A stretch of DNA of 64,000 bases from Chitinophagales bacterium (lineage in GTDB: Bacteria > Bacteroidota > Bacteroidia > Chitinophagales > Saprospiraceae): assembly GCA_013299105.1 (NCBI GenBank), contig JAAFJY010000037.1:19793-83792 (forward strand), given 5' to 3'. The notes beneath the pieces are model-generated. The model did not search any database and was not told the DNA's origin. It was given only the letters and a program-made list of their open reading frames with translations. The position numbers and the translations under genes were made by a program. Positions 36,358 to 44,798 of the stretch are shown here, one piece after another (positions within the stretch are counted from its first letter, which is position 1; each line of letters starts with the position of its first letter).

Positions 36358-37527
36358 ATGGCAGCTCACTTGTTTACTTTCTTTTCCCATCGGGCCAGCA
36401 GGGCCATTGGTTCGGTTTTCATTGGTCAGGGCCTGACTTTTGGGTTTTGGGCCTCCATGATTCCAAGCATCAAAGAAAAATATGCCCTGGATGAGGCTCA
36501 GCTTGGGCTTTTGCTCTTGGGTTTACCGATTGGGGCCTTGAGCATGAATCCATTTTCTACGGTGATCATCAAAAAATTGGGCCCGGTTAAAGGGGCGCTT
36601 TGGGCGCGTACCATTTGTGGGTTTGCTTTTATTTTACCGTTTTTGGCACCAAACATCCCATTGATGTTCATGGGCATGATCCTGATGGGCATGACTTTTT
36701 CGGCTACCAACGTGACCATGAATACCTGCGCGTCGCAAGTAGAAACCCACGAAAGCATGCGCATCATGTCCACCTGTCATGGGCTTTGGTCTACTGGGGC
36801 CATGAGTGGCTCAGCCTTAGGGAGTTTGGCCTTGAGCTTGGGGTTTTTACCTTTGCAAATTGTAGGTACAATGGCTTTGGTTTTGTTGGTGTCGTCCCTG
36901 CTTTTGCGACAGGGTTTGCAACACGTTCCTCCCCTACTCCAAGTGCAAAATGAGGCCCCTAAGCGCGGTTTTGGGATGCCTACTCCAGCTTTGTGGCTAT
37001 TGATCAGCATCAGTTTGTGTACCAACTTTACCGAAGGCGCGATGGCGGATTGGACCGCAGTGTACATGCGGGAGATAGTCCAAGCGCCCGCTTTTTTGCA
37101 GGGTTGGGGCTTTGCAGCCTATGCTTTTTGCATGGCCAGTGGTCGTTTTTTTGGCGATGCCCTGCTGACCAAATACCCCGAGGGTCGCATTTTGCGGATC
37201 GGAGGACTGGTTGCTGCCATCGGTTTGGCCATCGCCATACTCTTACCATTCACGATCACCACCATGTTGGGCTTTGCGTTGGCTGGTGCCGGGGTATCTT
37301 TGGGCGCCCCCATTTTATACAGTGCGGCTTCGCGTACTCCGGGCATGGTTCCGGGTGCTGGATTGGCTACCATGAATACCTTTGCCATGCTTGGGTTTCT
37401 TTGCGGCCCTACGGTCATTGGGCTTACGGCCAAAGCATTTTCGTTGCCAGCGGCATTGGGGCTGGTGGCAATAGCTGGCATGTTTTGGAGTTGGCGGGCG
37501 GGAAAATTGCAGGCTGAAGTCGCTTGA
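36358..37527 (+). CDS. MFS transporter
   Basis: 389 residues with about 12 transmembrane helices. The start is the ATG at 36358, supported by the TAACTTTG box overlapping the in-frame upstream TTG codon. Major-facilitator features include GSVFIGQGLTFGFWASMIPSIKEKYALDEAQLGLLLLGLPIGAL in the first two helices, a central cytoplasmic loop around QVQNEAPKRGFG, and ASGRFFGDALLTKYPEGRILRIGG as the A-like motif of the second half. It resembles YbjJ/fucose-permease-like carriers, but no substrate can be deduced. Divergent from the AraC-type regulator with a 180-bp spacer. Confidence 0.9.
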   Translation: MAAHLFTFFSHRASRAIGSVFIGQGLTFGFWASMIPSIKEKYALDEAQLGLLLLGLPIGALSMNPFSTVIIKKLGPVKGALWARTICGFAFILPFLAPNIPLMFMGMILMGMTFSATNVTMNTCASQVETHESMRIMSTCHGLWSTGAMSGSALGSLALSLGFLPLQIVGTMALVLLVSSLLLRQGLQHVPPLLQVQNEAPKRGFGMPTPALWLLISISLCTNFTEGAMADWTAVYMREIVQAPAFLQGWGFAAYAFCMASGRFFGDALLTKYPEGRILRIGGLVAAIGLAIAILLPFTITTMLGFALAGAGVSLGAPILYSAASRTPGMVPGAGLATMNTFAMLGFLCGPTVIGLTAKAFSLPAALGLVAIAGMFWSWRAGKLQAEVA

Positions 37528-37627
37528 AAATTGGCTTCCTGATCGAAGGCAAGGGCAATAACTTGCAATTTTGGATCAACATACCTAAATTGATTGCCAA
37601 TTCGTTATGCTCTCAAAACCCTAAATC

Positions 37628-38311
37628 ATGGATAAGTACCGCTCTTTGAGCATTTGTCTCTTGCTCACACCCTTTTTTGTTTTGGCCCAAAACCCCTCTT
37701 CGCTGGAGTTTTCGGTGAGTGAAACAATCACCCTTCACGCCAAAAAAATCACTTATCAAATCCGGGCTTCTTTGCAAAACATGGACGAACTGGACATGGA
37801 AGGTACTGACTTTCGGGAACGTGAAAAGCGCATGAAAACGACCATCCGACAGAATGAGGACCAAGTCAAACAATTTCTAACGGAAAACAAAATCGCTTTC
37901 CAGTACAAGAATCTCAATCCATTTAATGTCAGCACAGCGCCTTCCAATACTTACTTCGAGTTGACCTGTAGTTCAAAACAAGAATTGGAAAAAATATTGA
38001 CCCAGGTCCGTCAACTCGACTACATCGAGGGTTATGTTGGCGAGATTGAGTATGATACGCCGCTGGACTGTGACGAAAAATTATTCGAGAAAGCCTACCA
38101 GCGGGCTAAAAAACAAGCTACAGCAAGAGCCAAAATGATGGGCTGTAATTTAGGCAAACTCCTGGAAAGTACTGACGTCTTGGACTACCCCGTTGTAAGC
38201 CCTACCTATTACAACCCTGAGTTTTCTGGGGAAGGGTCGGAACCTTATGAGAAGTTGGAAACCCAAAAAACCTTGAACGTGCGTTTCAAGTTTGCTTTGG
38301 AGTGTCAGTAA
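37628..38311 (+). CDS. Exported SIMPL-domain-like protein
   Basis: 227 residues with signal peptide MDKYRSLSICLLLTPFFVLAQ. The C-terminal stretch FEKAYQRAKKQATARAKMMGCNLGKLLES matches the SIMPL/DUF541 helix (A-x3-A-x2-A...G-x-x-LGK), and the N-terminal strands (LEFSVSETITLHAKKITYQIRA) fit its beta layer. A charged insert (REREKRMKTTIRQNEDQVKQF) pairs with these. SIMPL proteins are periplasmic or surface proteins of unclear role. Assignment is by pattern and moderately certain. 100 bp separate it from the MFS gene. Confidence 0.6.
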   Translation: MDKYRSLSICLLLTPFFVLAQNPSSLEFSVSETITLHAKKITYQIRASLQNMDELDMEGTDFREREKRMKTTIRQNEDQVKQFLTENKIAFQYKNLNPFNVSTAPSNTYFELTCSSKQELEKILTQVRQLDYIEGYVGEIEYDTPLDCDEKLFEKAYQRAKKQATARAKMMGCNLGKLLESTDVLDYPVVSPTYYNPEFSGEGSEPYEKLETQKTLNVRFKFALECQ

Positions 38312-38396
38312 AAACATAAACACTGAAAACACATCATTTTTTGGAAGATTGCTCAAAATTCCTGTTTAAGCTGCTATTTTGTGGCAAAGTACACGC

Positions 38397-39650
38397 ATGA
38401 ACCTTTCCGCTTTTCTTCGCAATTTTTTGGCGCTCTTCAGCCTGGTACTGATCGAAGCTTTCTGTTATTCCTATGGCGAAGATTATGTGGGAAAGAGACT
38501 CAACTCCTGGCTTTATTTGCTCAGTGGTTTGGGCATTGGGGTAGTTTGCATGCACAAAGTTGATCGCAGTTCCCTTGCAGGTCCTTCTTGGTTAAAGTGG
38601 GGAATGCTGACTGCCTTCCTCGTTTTAATGGTGTACTTCGTCCCCGATGCCTTGTTTTGGATGGATAAAGTACCTGTTGACTATAAAATTGCCGATATGC
38701 TGCCCATCATGGAGGTCATGTGCCAGCGGTTCATGGGTGGAAGCAATGTGTATTTACCGATCATGGAGATTTGGGATGGCATGTTGCCCATTTACTTGCC
38801 TACCATGTGGTTGCCCTACATACCGGCAGTGATTTGGGGCTTTGATTTGCGCTGGATCACCTGGTTTTTCTTTGCAGGCTCGATTTTACTGGTGGCCTTG
38901 CCAACACCGCGTGGCAGGGCACTCAGCTGGTATTCACTGAGTGTTTGGATTCCCACAGCCATGCTTTTTTACGCTTTTTTGCACAAATCCAGCAATGATT
39001 TCAGCATGGCCGATGAAGGTCCGGTGGTAGGTTTTTACATCCTGCTGGCCTGGGCCATTTGGCAGGGCAACGCTTGGTTCATTGGCATTTGCATGGCTTT
39101 GAGTGTACTGACGCGATATAGCCTGGCCCCTTGGATTCTTGTATTTGGCCTCTGGGTTTTGCTTTTTCAAAAACGGGCAGCAGCTTTTCAAATGGCGGGC
39201 ATCAGCCTGGCGCTTTCTCTCTTTTTGATGTACATTACTGGTGCCATTTACGAATTACAAACCTTCATCGGGCTCCCTAAGCACTACATGGAGGCCATTT
39301 TTAAGCCTGAAGATTACTGGAAACTTGAGCCCACGATCAAAAATAGCTTGGGGATGGCCAAGTTTTTTGCCCGGAATGATTTGCCCCAGTTGACCCACTT
39401 GCAAATTGGGTTTACCTTTGGTGTACCATTGGCCTGCGTGGGCTTGTACTGGCGCTACCGTGAACGTTTTGATCCCCTGTTGTTTGGTTTGGCTACCTTC
39501 AAACTCAGCTTGGTAGTGTTCTTCAACATGCTCATCATTCCGCTCCACAACCTTTTCATCACTTCCAATTTTTTGACCCTGGCTTTGTTGTTTTTTTATG
39601 TGCAAAAACGCAACTTACCCTTACTTCAATACCTAAGGACTACTTCCTGA
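38397..39650 (+). CDS. Multi-pass membrane protein, possible GT-C glycosyltransferase
   Basis: 417 residues from the ATG at 38397; a TTG six codons upstream is less likely. About ten hydrophobic helices are spread over the chain. The loop between the second and third pairs (VYLPIMEIWDGMLPIYLPTMWLPYIPAVIW) and the later YSLAPWILVFGLW segment recall polyprenol-linked GT-C or DUF2029-type mannosyltransferases, but the diagnostic acidic motif is not certain. Function is left open. Its 3' end overlaps that of the convergent glycosidase-like gene by 25 bp. Confidence 0.75.
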   Translation: MNLSAFLRNFLALFSLVLIEAFCYSYGEDYVGKRLNSWLYLLSGLGIGVVCMHKVDRSSLAGPSWLKWGMLTAFLVLMVYFVPDALFWMDKVPVDYKIADMLPIMEVMCQRFMGGSNVYLPIMEIWDGMLPIYLPTMWLPYIPAVIWGFDLRWITWFFFAGSILLVALPTPRGRALSWYSLSVWIPTAMLFYAFLHKSSNDFSMADEGPVVGFYILLAWAIWQGNAWFIGICMALSVLTRYSLAPWILVFGLWVLLFQKRAAAFQMAGISLALSLFLMYITGAIYELQTFIGLPKHYMEAIFKPEDYWKLEPTIKNSLGMAKFFARNDLPQLTHLQIGFTFGVPLACVGLYWRYRERFDPLLFGLATFKLSLVVFFNMLIIPLHNLFITSNFLTLALLFFYVQKRNLPLLQYLRTTS

Positions 39651-42148
39651 ACTTGCCCTGTGTTTTTGCTCGATAGGTCAACGTAAGTAGAGTTTTCGAT
39701 TTTTACAAGCTTGGGCGAAACTACTTTGCCATCGACCCTCAACTCACGCAAAGCATTCAATCCTGCAGGCAAAAGCAGGTGATAATGTACCTGATCTCCA
39801 CTAGCACTTACTTGCAGTTGGTATTCTTTTCTTTCACGTACATGCCGAAACCGATAGGCCAGGTAAGCATTTGAACTGGGGTATTTGATGTGTACTTCAG
39901 CACTGTCAGAGCGGGTTTCCACCCAACGTGGAGCCAGCACTGGAGCGCTGAAGGCCTGGGTATTGGGGCCATCGTTGATGCCTGCGAGCCCCTCCACCAA
40001 AGCAGCCATGATCAAGGCCGCTGACCAGTTGTCCGGGCCACCATAAGAAGGTTCGGGCACTGGAACTTGGTGTTTCTGGTCGGCCAGGCTCAAGCCGAAC
40101 AGGGTATAAATGCCGTCACTTTCAGGGGCGTGAAAGACAATTTTGCTGATTTTCTTTTGGGGAAAAGGGTTGTCAATCGCGCACCAACTAAGCCCCACCC
40201 CTTCGCTGACCTGGTTTTTGCCATACCAGGCTACTCCTGATCTTTCGGTCTTCAGGCTGGAAAACCACCAATAAGTCAGGTGTTTTTCGGCCATCAAATA
40301 CTGCACTTTGCTGCTGCCGTCTTCGTACACCAGGCTCAGGGCTCCCACCACTTGCTCGGAAGCTGGCTTGGAGGAGGTGTGTAGCAGGTAAATTGAGGCA
40401 GCGTTTTGATTGATCGGAATTTCAACTTTTGCGGGCAAGCCTGCTTGTCGGGACACCGCCAGCACTGCTTTGCGTTGGTTCTGTGCCGGATCGATCACCT
40501 GAAATTTGATGCCCGCAAAAGTCTGCGCTCCGGTGGGCAATTCGCGCAGGTCATCCCCTACCCTTTTGCTTCGCATCCAGGATTCTGCTACTGGCTGTGG
40601 CAAAGTCCAAAAATCCATGTTGGCAAAAGGTTTGAGGTTGATCGGGTTAAAAACTGCTGGCGGCGGCCCGGCAGGATACGCCCCAGTATAGGCAAAGTAA
40701 AGCTTGTTGTCGTGTTTTTTTCCCAAAGCCAATAAGCGGTCCAGGATGTCGATGCCGTATTTTTCGTAGCCCCAGGCAAAAGCGCCTCTGGCCAACTCGC
40801 CTGCAACGTGCCCCCCTACGCCACCATTCATGTATTGCCACTTGGCTCCGTGTTGCTCAAAACCCTTCTCGAAAGGTGGATAAATGGCATAGAACTCGCC
40901 CAGCGAGCCTGGAGGCAGGTTTTGTTTGAGGTTCAGGTAAGTTTCCAGGATGGCTTTGCCTTGTCCAGGGTTGAGGTGGCGGTTAAGCGAGTAGGTGTTC
41001 GACTGGGCGATTTGTGTTTTTTCATCCACGCCCAATTTGCGCACTACTTGTGGGTCTTCATCGATGAAATGGGTGTAAAAACGGCCATTCCAGCACAAGT
41101 CATTGAGCCGCTGTTGAACATCCAGGCCCCTTTGTCGGTATTTTTGCGCCTCGTTTTTTTGTCCCGTAGCCTCGAACATTTCAGCCAATTCCATACAAGC
41201 GGCAATGTAACCCGTGTTGTCGCCAAAAAACACTCCAAACTTGGAGCGCTGAGGGTCGATGATCATGCTATTGGTCAAGCCCAGGTTGGGCAAGTATTCA
41301 TCTTCCACCGCAAAATCCCAGGAGTCGATGGTGTAAACCCGCTTGAGCAACTGAAAGCGCTGCGACCAACGGGCCGGGTCATTGACCGTATAATCGAGTG
41401 CCTTGCTAGCCGAAGTCAAAAAACTTTGCATCCATTTTTGATCCCCACTGGCTTTCCAACACTGGTAAATGGTGTTGACATACATGTACTCCGGGTGGTT
41501 TTCGGTGGGCTGGCGGGTAAAGGTTTTGTCACCTTGCCAAATGGTATAACCAGTATGCTTGTCGCGGGTCAAAAAATAGTCGGTGTTGGTGCCGTGCTCG
41601 ATGAAACTATAAATCATGCCATCGGCGCGCTGGGCAGCCTTTTGCAGCTCCAAAAATTCGTTCCCATAGTCCACAAAGTATTTCTGTCCGCGCAAAGTGT
41701 GGCCATGATCCAGCATCCAGGGCACCAGGTAGCGGTAAGATTTGCCATTCCAGGTCACGGAGCCCAGTTCACCTGCACTGTTCATGCCATCATAGCAAAG
41801 TTTGAACAGCTCTTGATAGGGCCCATTGTCCGACATTTGAGTGCGCGTATCGACCTCAAAAGTAAATTGTAAAGTTTTCTTGCCTTTGGCTTCCAGAAGC
41901 CAGACTTCGTGCTTGCCAAGCGCACCACTCACCTTGAAAACAAAGGGATTTTGACCTTGACTGCGGGTGTATTCACGGCCTTTGGCATCAAAAACAGCAA
42001 TCGTTTTTCCAGCAAAACCGGGAATGGCTACTTGTTGTAATGGTTTTGCTTGTTGAAGAAAATGCAGCAAAGCACCGGGCGACTGTGCAAAAAATGCTTG
42101 GGATTGGCAAACCATTGCCAGCATTAGGAGAAAGGTACGAATAGACAT
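39626..42148 (-). CDS. Secreted six-hairpin glycosidase-like protein
   Basis: 840 residues with signal peptide (MSIRTFLLMLAMVCQSQAFFAQ). The middle (about 130-560) has the look of an (alpha/alpha)6 toroid of carbohydrate-active enzymes: YLVPWMLDHGHTLRG, YMYVNTIYQCWKASGD, DNTGYIAACMELAEMFEATGQ, WNGRFYTHFIDED, and MNGGVGGHVAGELARGAFAWGYEKYG. The C-terminal part is beta-rich (WVETRSDSAEVHIKYPSSNAYLAYRFRHVRE...), typical of jelly-roll or Greek-key accessory domains. I cannot place it in a numbered GH family; catalytic acids are not assigned. No SusCD pair flanks it. Confidence 0.72.
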   Translation of the reverse strand: MSIRTFLLMLAMVCQSQAFFAQSPGALLHFLQQAKPLQQVAIPGFAGKTIAVFDAKGREYTRSQGQNPFVFKVSGALGKHEVWLLEAKGKKTLQFTFEVDTRTQMSDNGPYQELFKLCYDGMNSAGELGSVTWNGKSYRYLVPWMLDHGHTLRGQKYFVDYGNEFLELQKAAQRADGMIYSFIEHGTNTDYFLTRDKHTGYTIWQGDKTFTRQPTENHPEYMYVNTIYQCWKASGDQKWMQSFLTSASKALDYTVNDPARWSQRFQLLKRVYTIDSWDFAVEDEYLPNLGLTNSMIIDPQRSKFGVFFGDNTGYIAACMELAEMFEATGQKNEAQKYRQRGLDVQQRLNDLCWNGRFYTHFIDEDPQVVRKLGVDEKTQIAQSNTYSLNRHLNPGQGKAILETYLNLKQNLPPGSLGEFYAIYPPFEKGFEQHGAKWQYMNGGVGGHVAGELARGAFAWGYEKYGIDILDRLLALGKKHDNKLYFAYTGAYPAGPPPAVFNPINLKPFANMDFWTLPQPVAESWMRSKRVGDDLRELPTGAQTFAGIKFQVIDPAQNQRKAVLAVSRQAGLPAKVEIPINQNAASIYLLHTSSKPASEQVVGALSLVYEDGSSKVQYLMAEKHLTYWWFSSLKTERSGVAWYGKNQVSEGVGLSWCAIDNPFPQKKISKIVFHAPESDGIYTLFGLSLADQKHQVPVPEPSYGGPDNWSAALIMAALVEGLAGINDGPNTQAFSAPVLAPRWVETRSDSAEVHIKYPSSNAYLAYRFRHVRERKEYQLQVSASGDQVHYHLLLPAGLNALRELRVDGKVVSPKLVKIENSTYVDLSSKNTGQVQEVVLRY

Positions 42149-42211
42149 GTTTTGCTAGTTGTGATCGACAGCAAAGTAGCTATTTTGGACAAACAACTGA
42201 AAAAAGAAGCC

Positions 42212-42874
42212 TCAATTTTGCTTGCGCAAGCCCATCAACACCGAAAAAGCACGATCCAAATCCTTGTTGGCCAATACCACTGTAAATTCGTTGGAGGTCG
42301 AGATCAACTCTACAATATTGATGCCGTTGATGGCCAATTCTTTGGTGATGTAATAATAAATACCATAAATCGCCCTGTTCTCCTCTGGCAACATGAGTGT
42401 CACTGAGCTGAGGTTTTTTTCCTTATTGAGCAAACGTTCCGCTTTGAAAATATCCTCTAGTTCAGCCTCCAAAGAATCTGTGATCAAAATTGTAGTTTCC
42501 GAAACCCCTTGCGAAAAAGAATAAAAAACCTTGGGGTATTTGCTGATCCGGTGCAGCAATTGGGCTTGCTTGTCCAGTAAAGTAGGGGTATTGAGAAAAG
42601 TGTAATCTAATAGACTTGAGCGCACGCTGATGTCGCTGAGTTGTTTAAAAAATTGCCTTAGGTTTTTATCAATGTGAAAGACCTCACTTACGGGCATCCG
42701 ATTGATGGCCATGATGATGGCACCTTCTTTAATTGGCCTGCCACTTGCTTTTTCTACTTCTGGACCGATTTTTCTGGCGAGTGAAGAAACGTTGATCAAA
42801 CCTTCAGCCAGGGCTTCACTTAAAAAGGGTGATTGATGAATGATGTCACTGATGATTTCAGAAAGCTTCTGCAT
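42212..42874 (-). CDS. ACT-domain-like regulatory protein divergent from lysC
   Basis: 220 residues, cytoplasmic. Residues 1-60 are helical (MQKLSEIISDIIHQSPFLSEALAEGLINVSSLARKI). The C-terminal part has ACT-like repeats: SVTLMLPEENRAIYGIYYYITKELAINGINIVELISTSNEFTVVLANKDLDRAFSVL has the beta-alpha-beta-beta-alpha-beta order seen in the regulatory half of aspartokinases, and KVFYSFSQGVSETTILITDSLEAELEDIF looks like a second unit. A stand-alone amino-acid sensor is a reasonable guess given the divergent lysC gene 142 bp away. No catalytic motif is present. A TATCTTTG box and a TGTGA-N6-TCACA palindrome lie next to its start. Confidence 0.7.
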   Translation of the reverse strand: MQKLSEIISDIIHQSPFLSEALAEGLINVSSLARKIGPEVEKASGRPIKEGAIIMAINRMPVSEVFHIDKNLRQFFKQLSDISVRSSLLDYTFLNTPTLLDKQAQLLHRISKYPKVFYSFSQGVSETTILITDSLEAELEDIFKAERLLNKEKNLSSVTLMLPEENRAIYGIYYYITKELAINGINIVELISTSNEFTVVLANKDLDRAFSVLMGLRKQN

Positions 42875-42893
42875 TTGTGATATTTTTCACAAA
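42874..42893. promoter_or_regulatory. Palindromic operator candidate at the ACT-like gene start
   Basis: TTTGTGA-TATTTT-TCACAAA is a perfect 7-bp inverted repeat with a 6-bp spacer, equal in form to the CRP-type TGTGA-N6-TCACA site. It touches the start codon and overlaps the -7 box, so a bound protein would block transcription. Confidence 0.5.
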
Positions 42894-42897
42894 GATA
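42890..42897 (-). promoter_or_regulatory. Promoter -7 box for the ACT-like gene
   Basis: TATCTTTG on the minus strand, 15 nt before the ATG at 42874; a short leader is implied. Confidence 0.5.
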
Positions 42898-42948
42898 ACG
42901 GTAATTGTACAATGTAATGGAGAAATTTTCAAATCTTTGAACAGCCCT

Positions 42949-42956
42949 TATCTTTG
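42949..42956 (+). promoter_or_regulatory. Promoter -7 box for lysC
   Basis: TATCTTTG. It lies within the longest open frame of lysC, so codons upstream of it are not translated. No TTTG is found at 17-23 nt. Confidence 0.5.
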
Positions 42957-42972
42957 TTCCAACAATCAGCAT

Positions 42973-42987
42973 TTGTGACAGTCACAA
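42973..42987. promoter_or_regulatory. Second palindrome in the lysC leader
   Basis: TTGTGAC-A-GTCACAA is a perfect 15-bp palindrome, downstream of the lysC -7 box. Half-sites resemble those at 42874-42893 but the spacing differs (3 versus 6 between TTGTGA and TCACAA). Confidence 0.45.
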
Positions 42988-43016
42988 CAATGCAGATCTC
43001 AAACAAGTACTTTTCA

Positions 43017-44378
43017 ATGAGCATTCCAGTTTTGAAATTCGGGGGCACCTCGGTGGGCAGCCCAGAGCGTATGGAGGAAGTTGCCCGATTGATTGACGAT
43101 GGGCAAACCAAAATTGTGGTTTTATCCGCTGTTTCGGGCACAACCAATAAGTTATTAGACTTGGGTGAAACCATTCGGGTACAACAAATCGAATCGGCTT
43201 CGATCAAACTCAACGCGCTGCGGGAAGAATACAGGGCATTTGTAGAAACGCTACTGGCTGGTAGCCATTTGATTGAACAAGGGTATTCGATCTGCAAAAG
43301 TATTTTTGACGAGATGGAGCGCCTTTTGTGGGTAAATTCTTTTGCCGCTGGTCATGAAAAATGGATCCTGGCCCAAGGGGAATTGATTTCCACTAAGCTG
43401 TTTCAACTTTACCTGGAAACCCTATCTATGCGTTCAGTGCTTTTGCCCGCTTTGAATTTCATGCGCATTGATGAACACGATGAGCCGGACCTCGAATGGA
43501 TTGGAGAAAGGCTGCAACAAGAATTGGCACCTTACAACAAGCAGCATGGGGTTTACTTCATCACCCAAGGCTACATTTGCCGCAATGCCCAAGGGGAAGT
43601 GGACAACCTCAAGCGAGGGGGCAGCGACTATTCTGCTACTTTGATTGGGGCAGCGCTGAAATCCAGTGAAATCCAGATTTGGACCGATATCGATGGCATC
43701 CACAACAATGACCCTCGCGTAGTACAAAATACCCGCCCAATCCGACAGGTTTCCTATCGCGAAGCAGCAGAATTGGCTTATTTCGGGGCAAAAATCTTGC
43801 ACCCGACCTGTGTCATTCCCGCCGAAGAGCGCCAGGTTCCTATCCGTTTGAAAAATACGTTCAAACCAAAAGAGCATGGAACCCTGATTTCTGAAGAGTC
43901 TTCAGGACTGGCCGTTACAGCGATTGCCGCCAAAGATGGGATTACCGCCATTCGCATCCAATCGGGGCGCATGTTGCATGCTTATGGTTTTTTGCGCCGG
44001 GTATTCGAGGTTTTTGAGCGCCACCGTACCCCCATCGACATGATTACCACTTCTGAAGTTTCGGTTTCGCTGACCATTGATCAATCTTCGCAATTGAAAC
44101 AGATTGTAGCTGAGTTGGAAAAATTCAGTGAGGTAAATGTTGACCGCGACCAAAGTATCATATGCATTGTGGGTGATCTATTGGCTGAACATACCGAGGT
44201 CACCCGTCATATTTTTGAAGCGCTGGAAAATGTACCCTTACGCATGGTGTCTTATGGAGGCAGCCAAAACAATATTTCACTGCTAGTGGCACGTGATCAA
44301 AGAGATACTGCCTTGCGCAGCCTGCATCAGCACCTCTTCACCAAGCCTACTGCTGGTGATGCGCTACTGATGGCATAA
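43017..44378 (+). CDS. lysC: Aspartokinase (monofunctional)
   Basis: 453 residues from the ATG at 43017 (MSIPVLKFGGTSVGSPERM), where the family start KFGGTS falls at residue 7. ATG 42990 is also possible. It phosphorylates aspartate, the first step to lysine, threonine and methionine. The kinase domain ends near residue 290 with LKRGGSDYSATLIGAAL and EIQIWTDIDGIHNNDPRVV, plus YREAAELAYFGAKILHP. Two ACT domains follow (about 305-450: AIRIQSGRMLHAYGFLRRVFEVFERH and IICIVGDLLAEHTEVTRHIFEALENVPLRMVSYGGSQNNISLLV), so end-product inhibition is expected. There is no fused homoserine dehydrogenase. Long-hairpin repeat copy D begins at the base after the stop. Confidence 0.96.
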   Translation: MSIPVLKFGGTSVGSPERMEEVARLIDDGQTKIVVLSAVSGTTNKLLDLGETIRVQQIESASIKLNALREEYRAFVETLLAGSHLIEQGYSICKSIFDEMERLLWVNSFAAGHEKWILAQGELISTKLFQLYLETLSMRSVLLPALNFMRIDEHDEPDLEWIGERLQQELAPYNKQHGVYFITQGYICRNAQGEVDNLKRGGSDYSATLIGAALKSSEIQIWTDIDGIHNNDPRVVQNTRPIRQVSYREAAELAYFGAKILHPTCVIPAEERQVPIRLKNTFKPKEHGTLISEESSGLAVTAIAAKDGITAIRIQSGRMLHAYGFLRRVFEVFERHRTPIDMITTSEVSVSLTIDQSSQLKQIVAELEKFSEVNVDRDQSIICIVGDLLAEHTEVTRHIFEALENVPLRMVSYGGSQNNISLLVARDQRDTALRSLHQHLFTKPTAGDALLMA

Positions 44379-44379
44379 A

Positions 44380-44510
44380 GGAGCGTAAACAAACAAGATA
44401 AACGAGTTTGGGTTTAGTGAAAAAAGAAAAGCAACTGGATGAAAGGAAGTTGTGTCCTTTTTTGCTAAACCTCAAAAGCAAAGTTGTTTATCTTATTTTA
44501 GCCCCAATAA
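44380..44510 (+). repeat. Long imperfect palindrome, copy D
   Basis: Plus orientation, directly after the lysC TAA. Both outer arms differ from the other copies in matching ways: AAGATAAAC on the left, GTTTATCTT on the right, where others have AAGGTGGAC and GTCCATTTT. Pairing is therefore perfect in this stretch. Confidence 0.85.
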
Positions 44511-44634
44511 TAACATGAATAACCCAAACAATATTCACAGAAGCGTTTTTTCTACTCTTCGCTGTCAACTATGATTAACAAACAAAAAGCATTCAGCAAT
44601 TTTTTTTCTGGTTAGGGCATGCTGGATGTATGTC

Positions 44635-44676
44635 AAAAACCGCCTTGGGATCATTTGTTTCCGGGCGGTTTTTTTG
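44635..44676 (+). terminator. Intrinsic terminator downstream of lysC and copy D
   Basis: AAACCGCC pairs with GGCGGTTT around an 18-nt loop, followed by a run of T. It would end the lysC transcript after it has passed through repeat copy D, so copy D is expected to be transcribed. Confidence 0.85.
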
Positions 44677-44798
44677 CTTGTCCTGAAACCAAATATTGTT
44701 TTACCCAGAGCAGCTTGAGGTGCACATTTTTTGTGCCCGACGAAAAAAATGCACCCCCAAACGTTTGTTTTTCAGCAGCTTAAAAAAAAATGCATTTT

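Noticed and set aside
40808..41872. 354-codon plus-strand frame within the glycosidase-like gene
   Set aside because: It lies wholly antisense to the secreted protein gene, which has a signal peptide and consistent domain pattern. The antisense product has none.
44380..44510. Simple transcription terminator for lysC
   Set aside because: The hairpin is far longer than a terminator, has no T run at its end, and a normal terminator follows at 44635.
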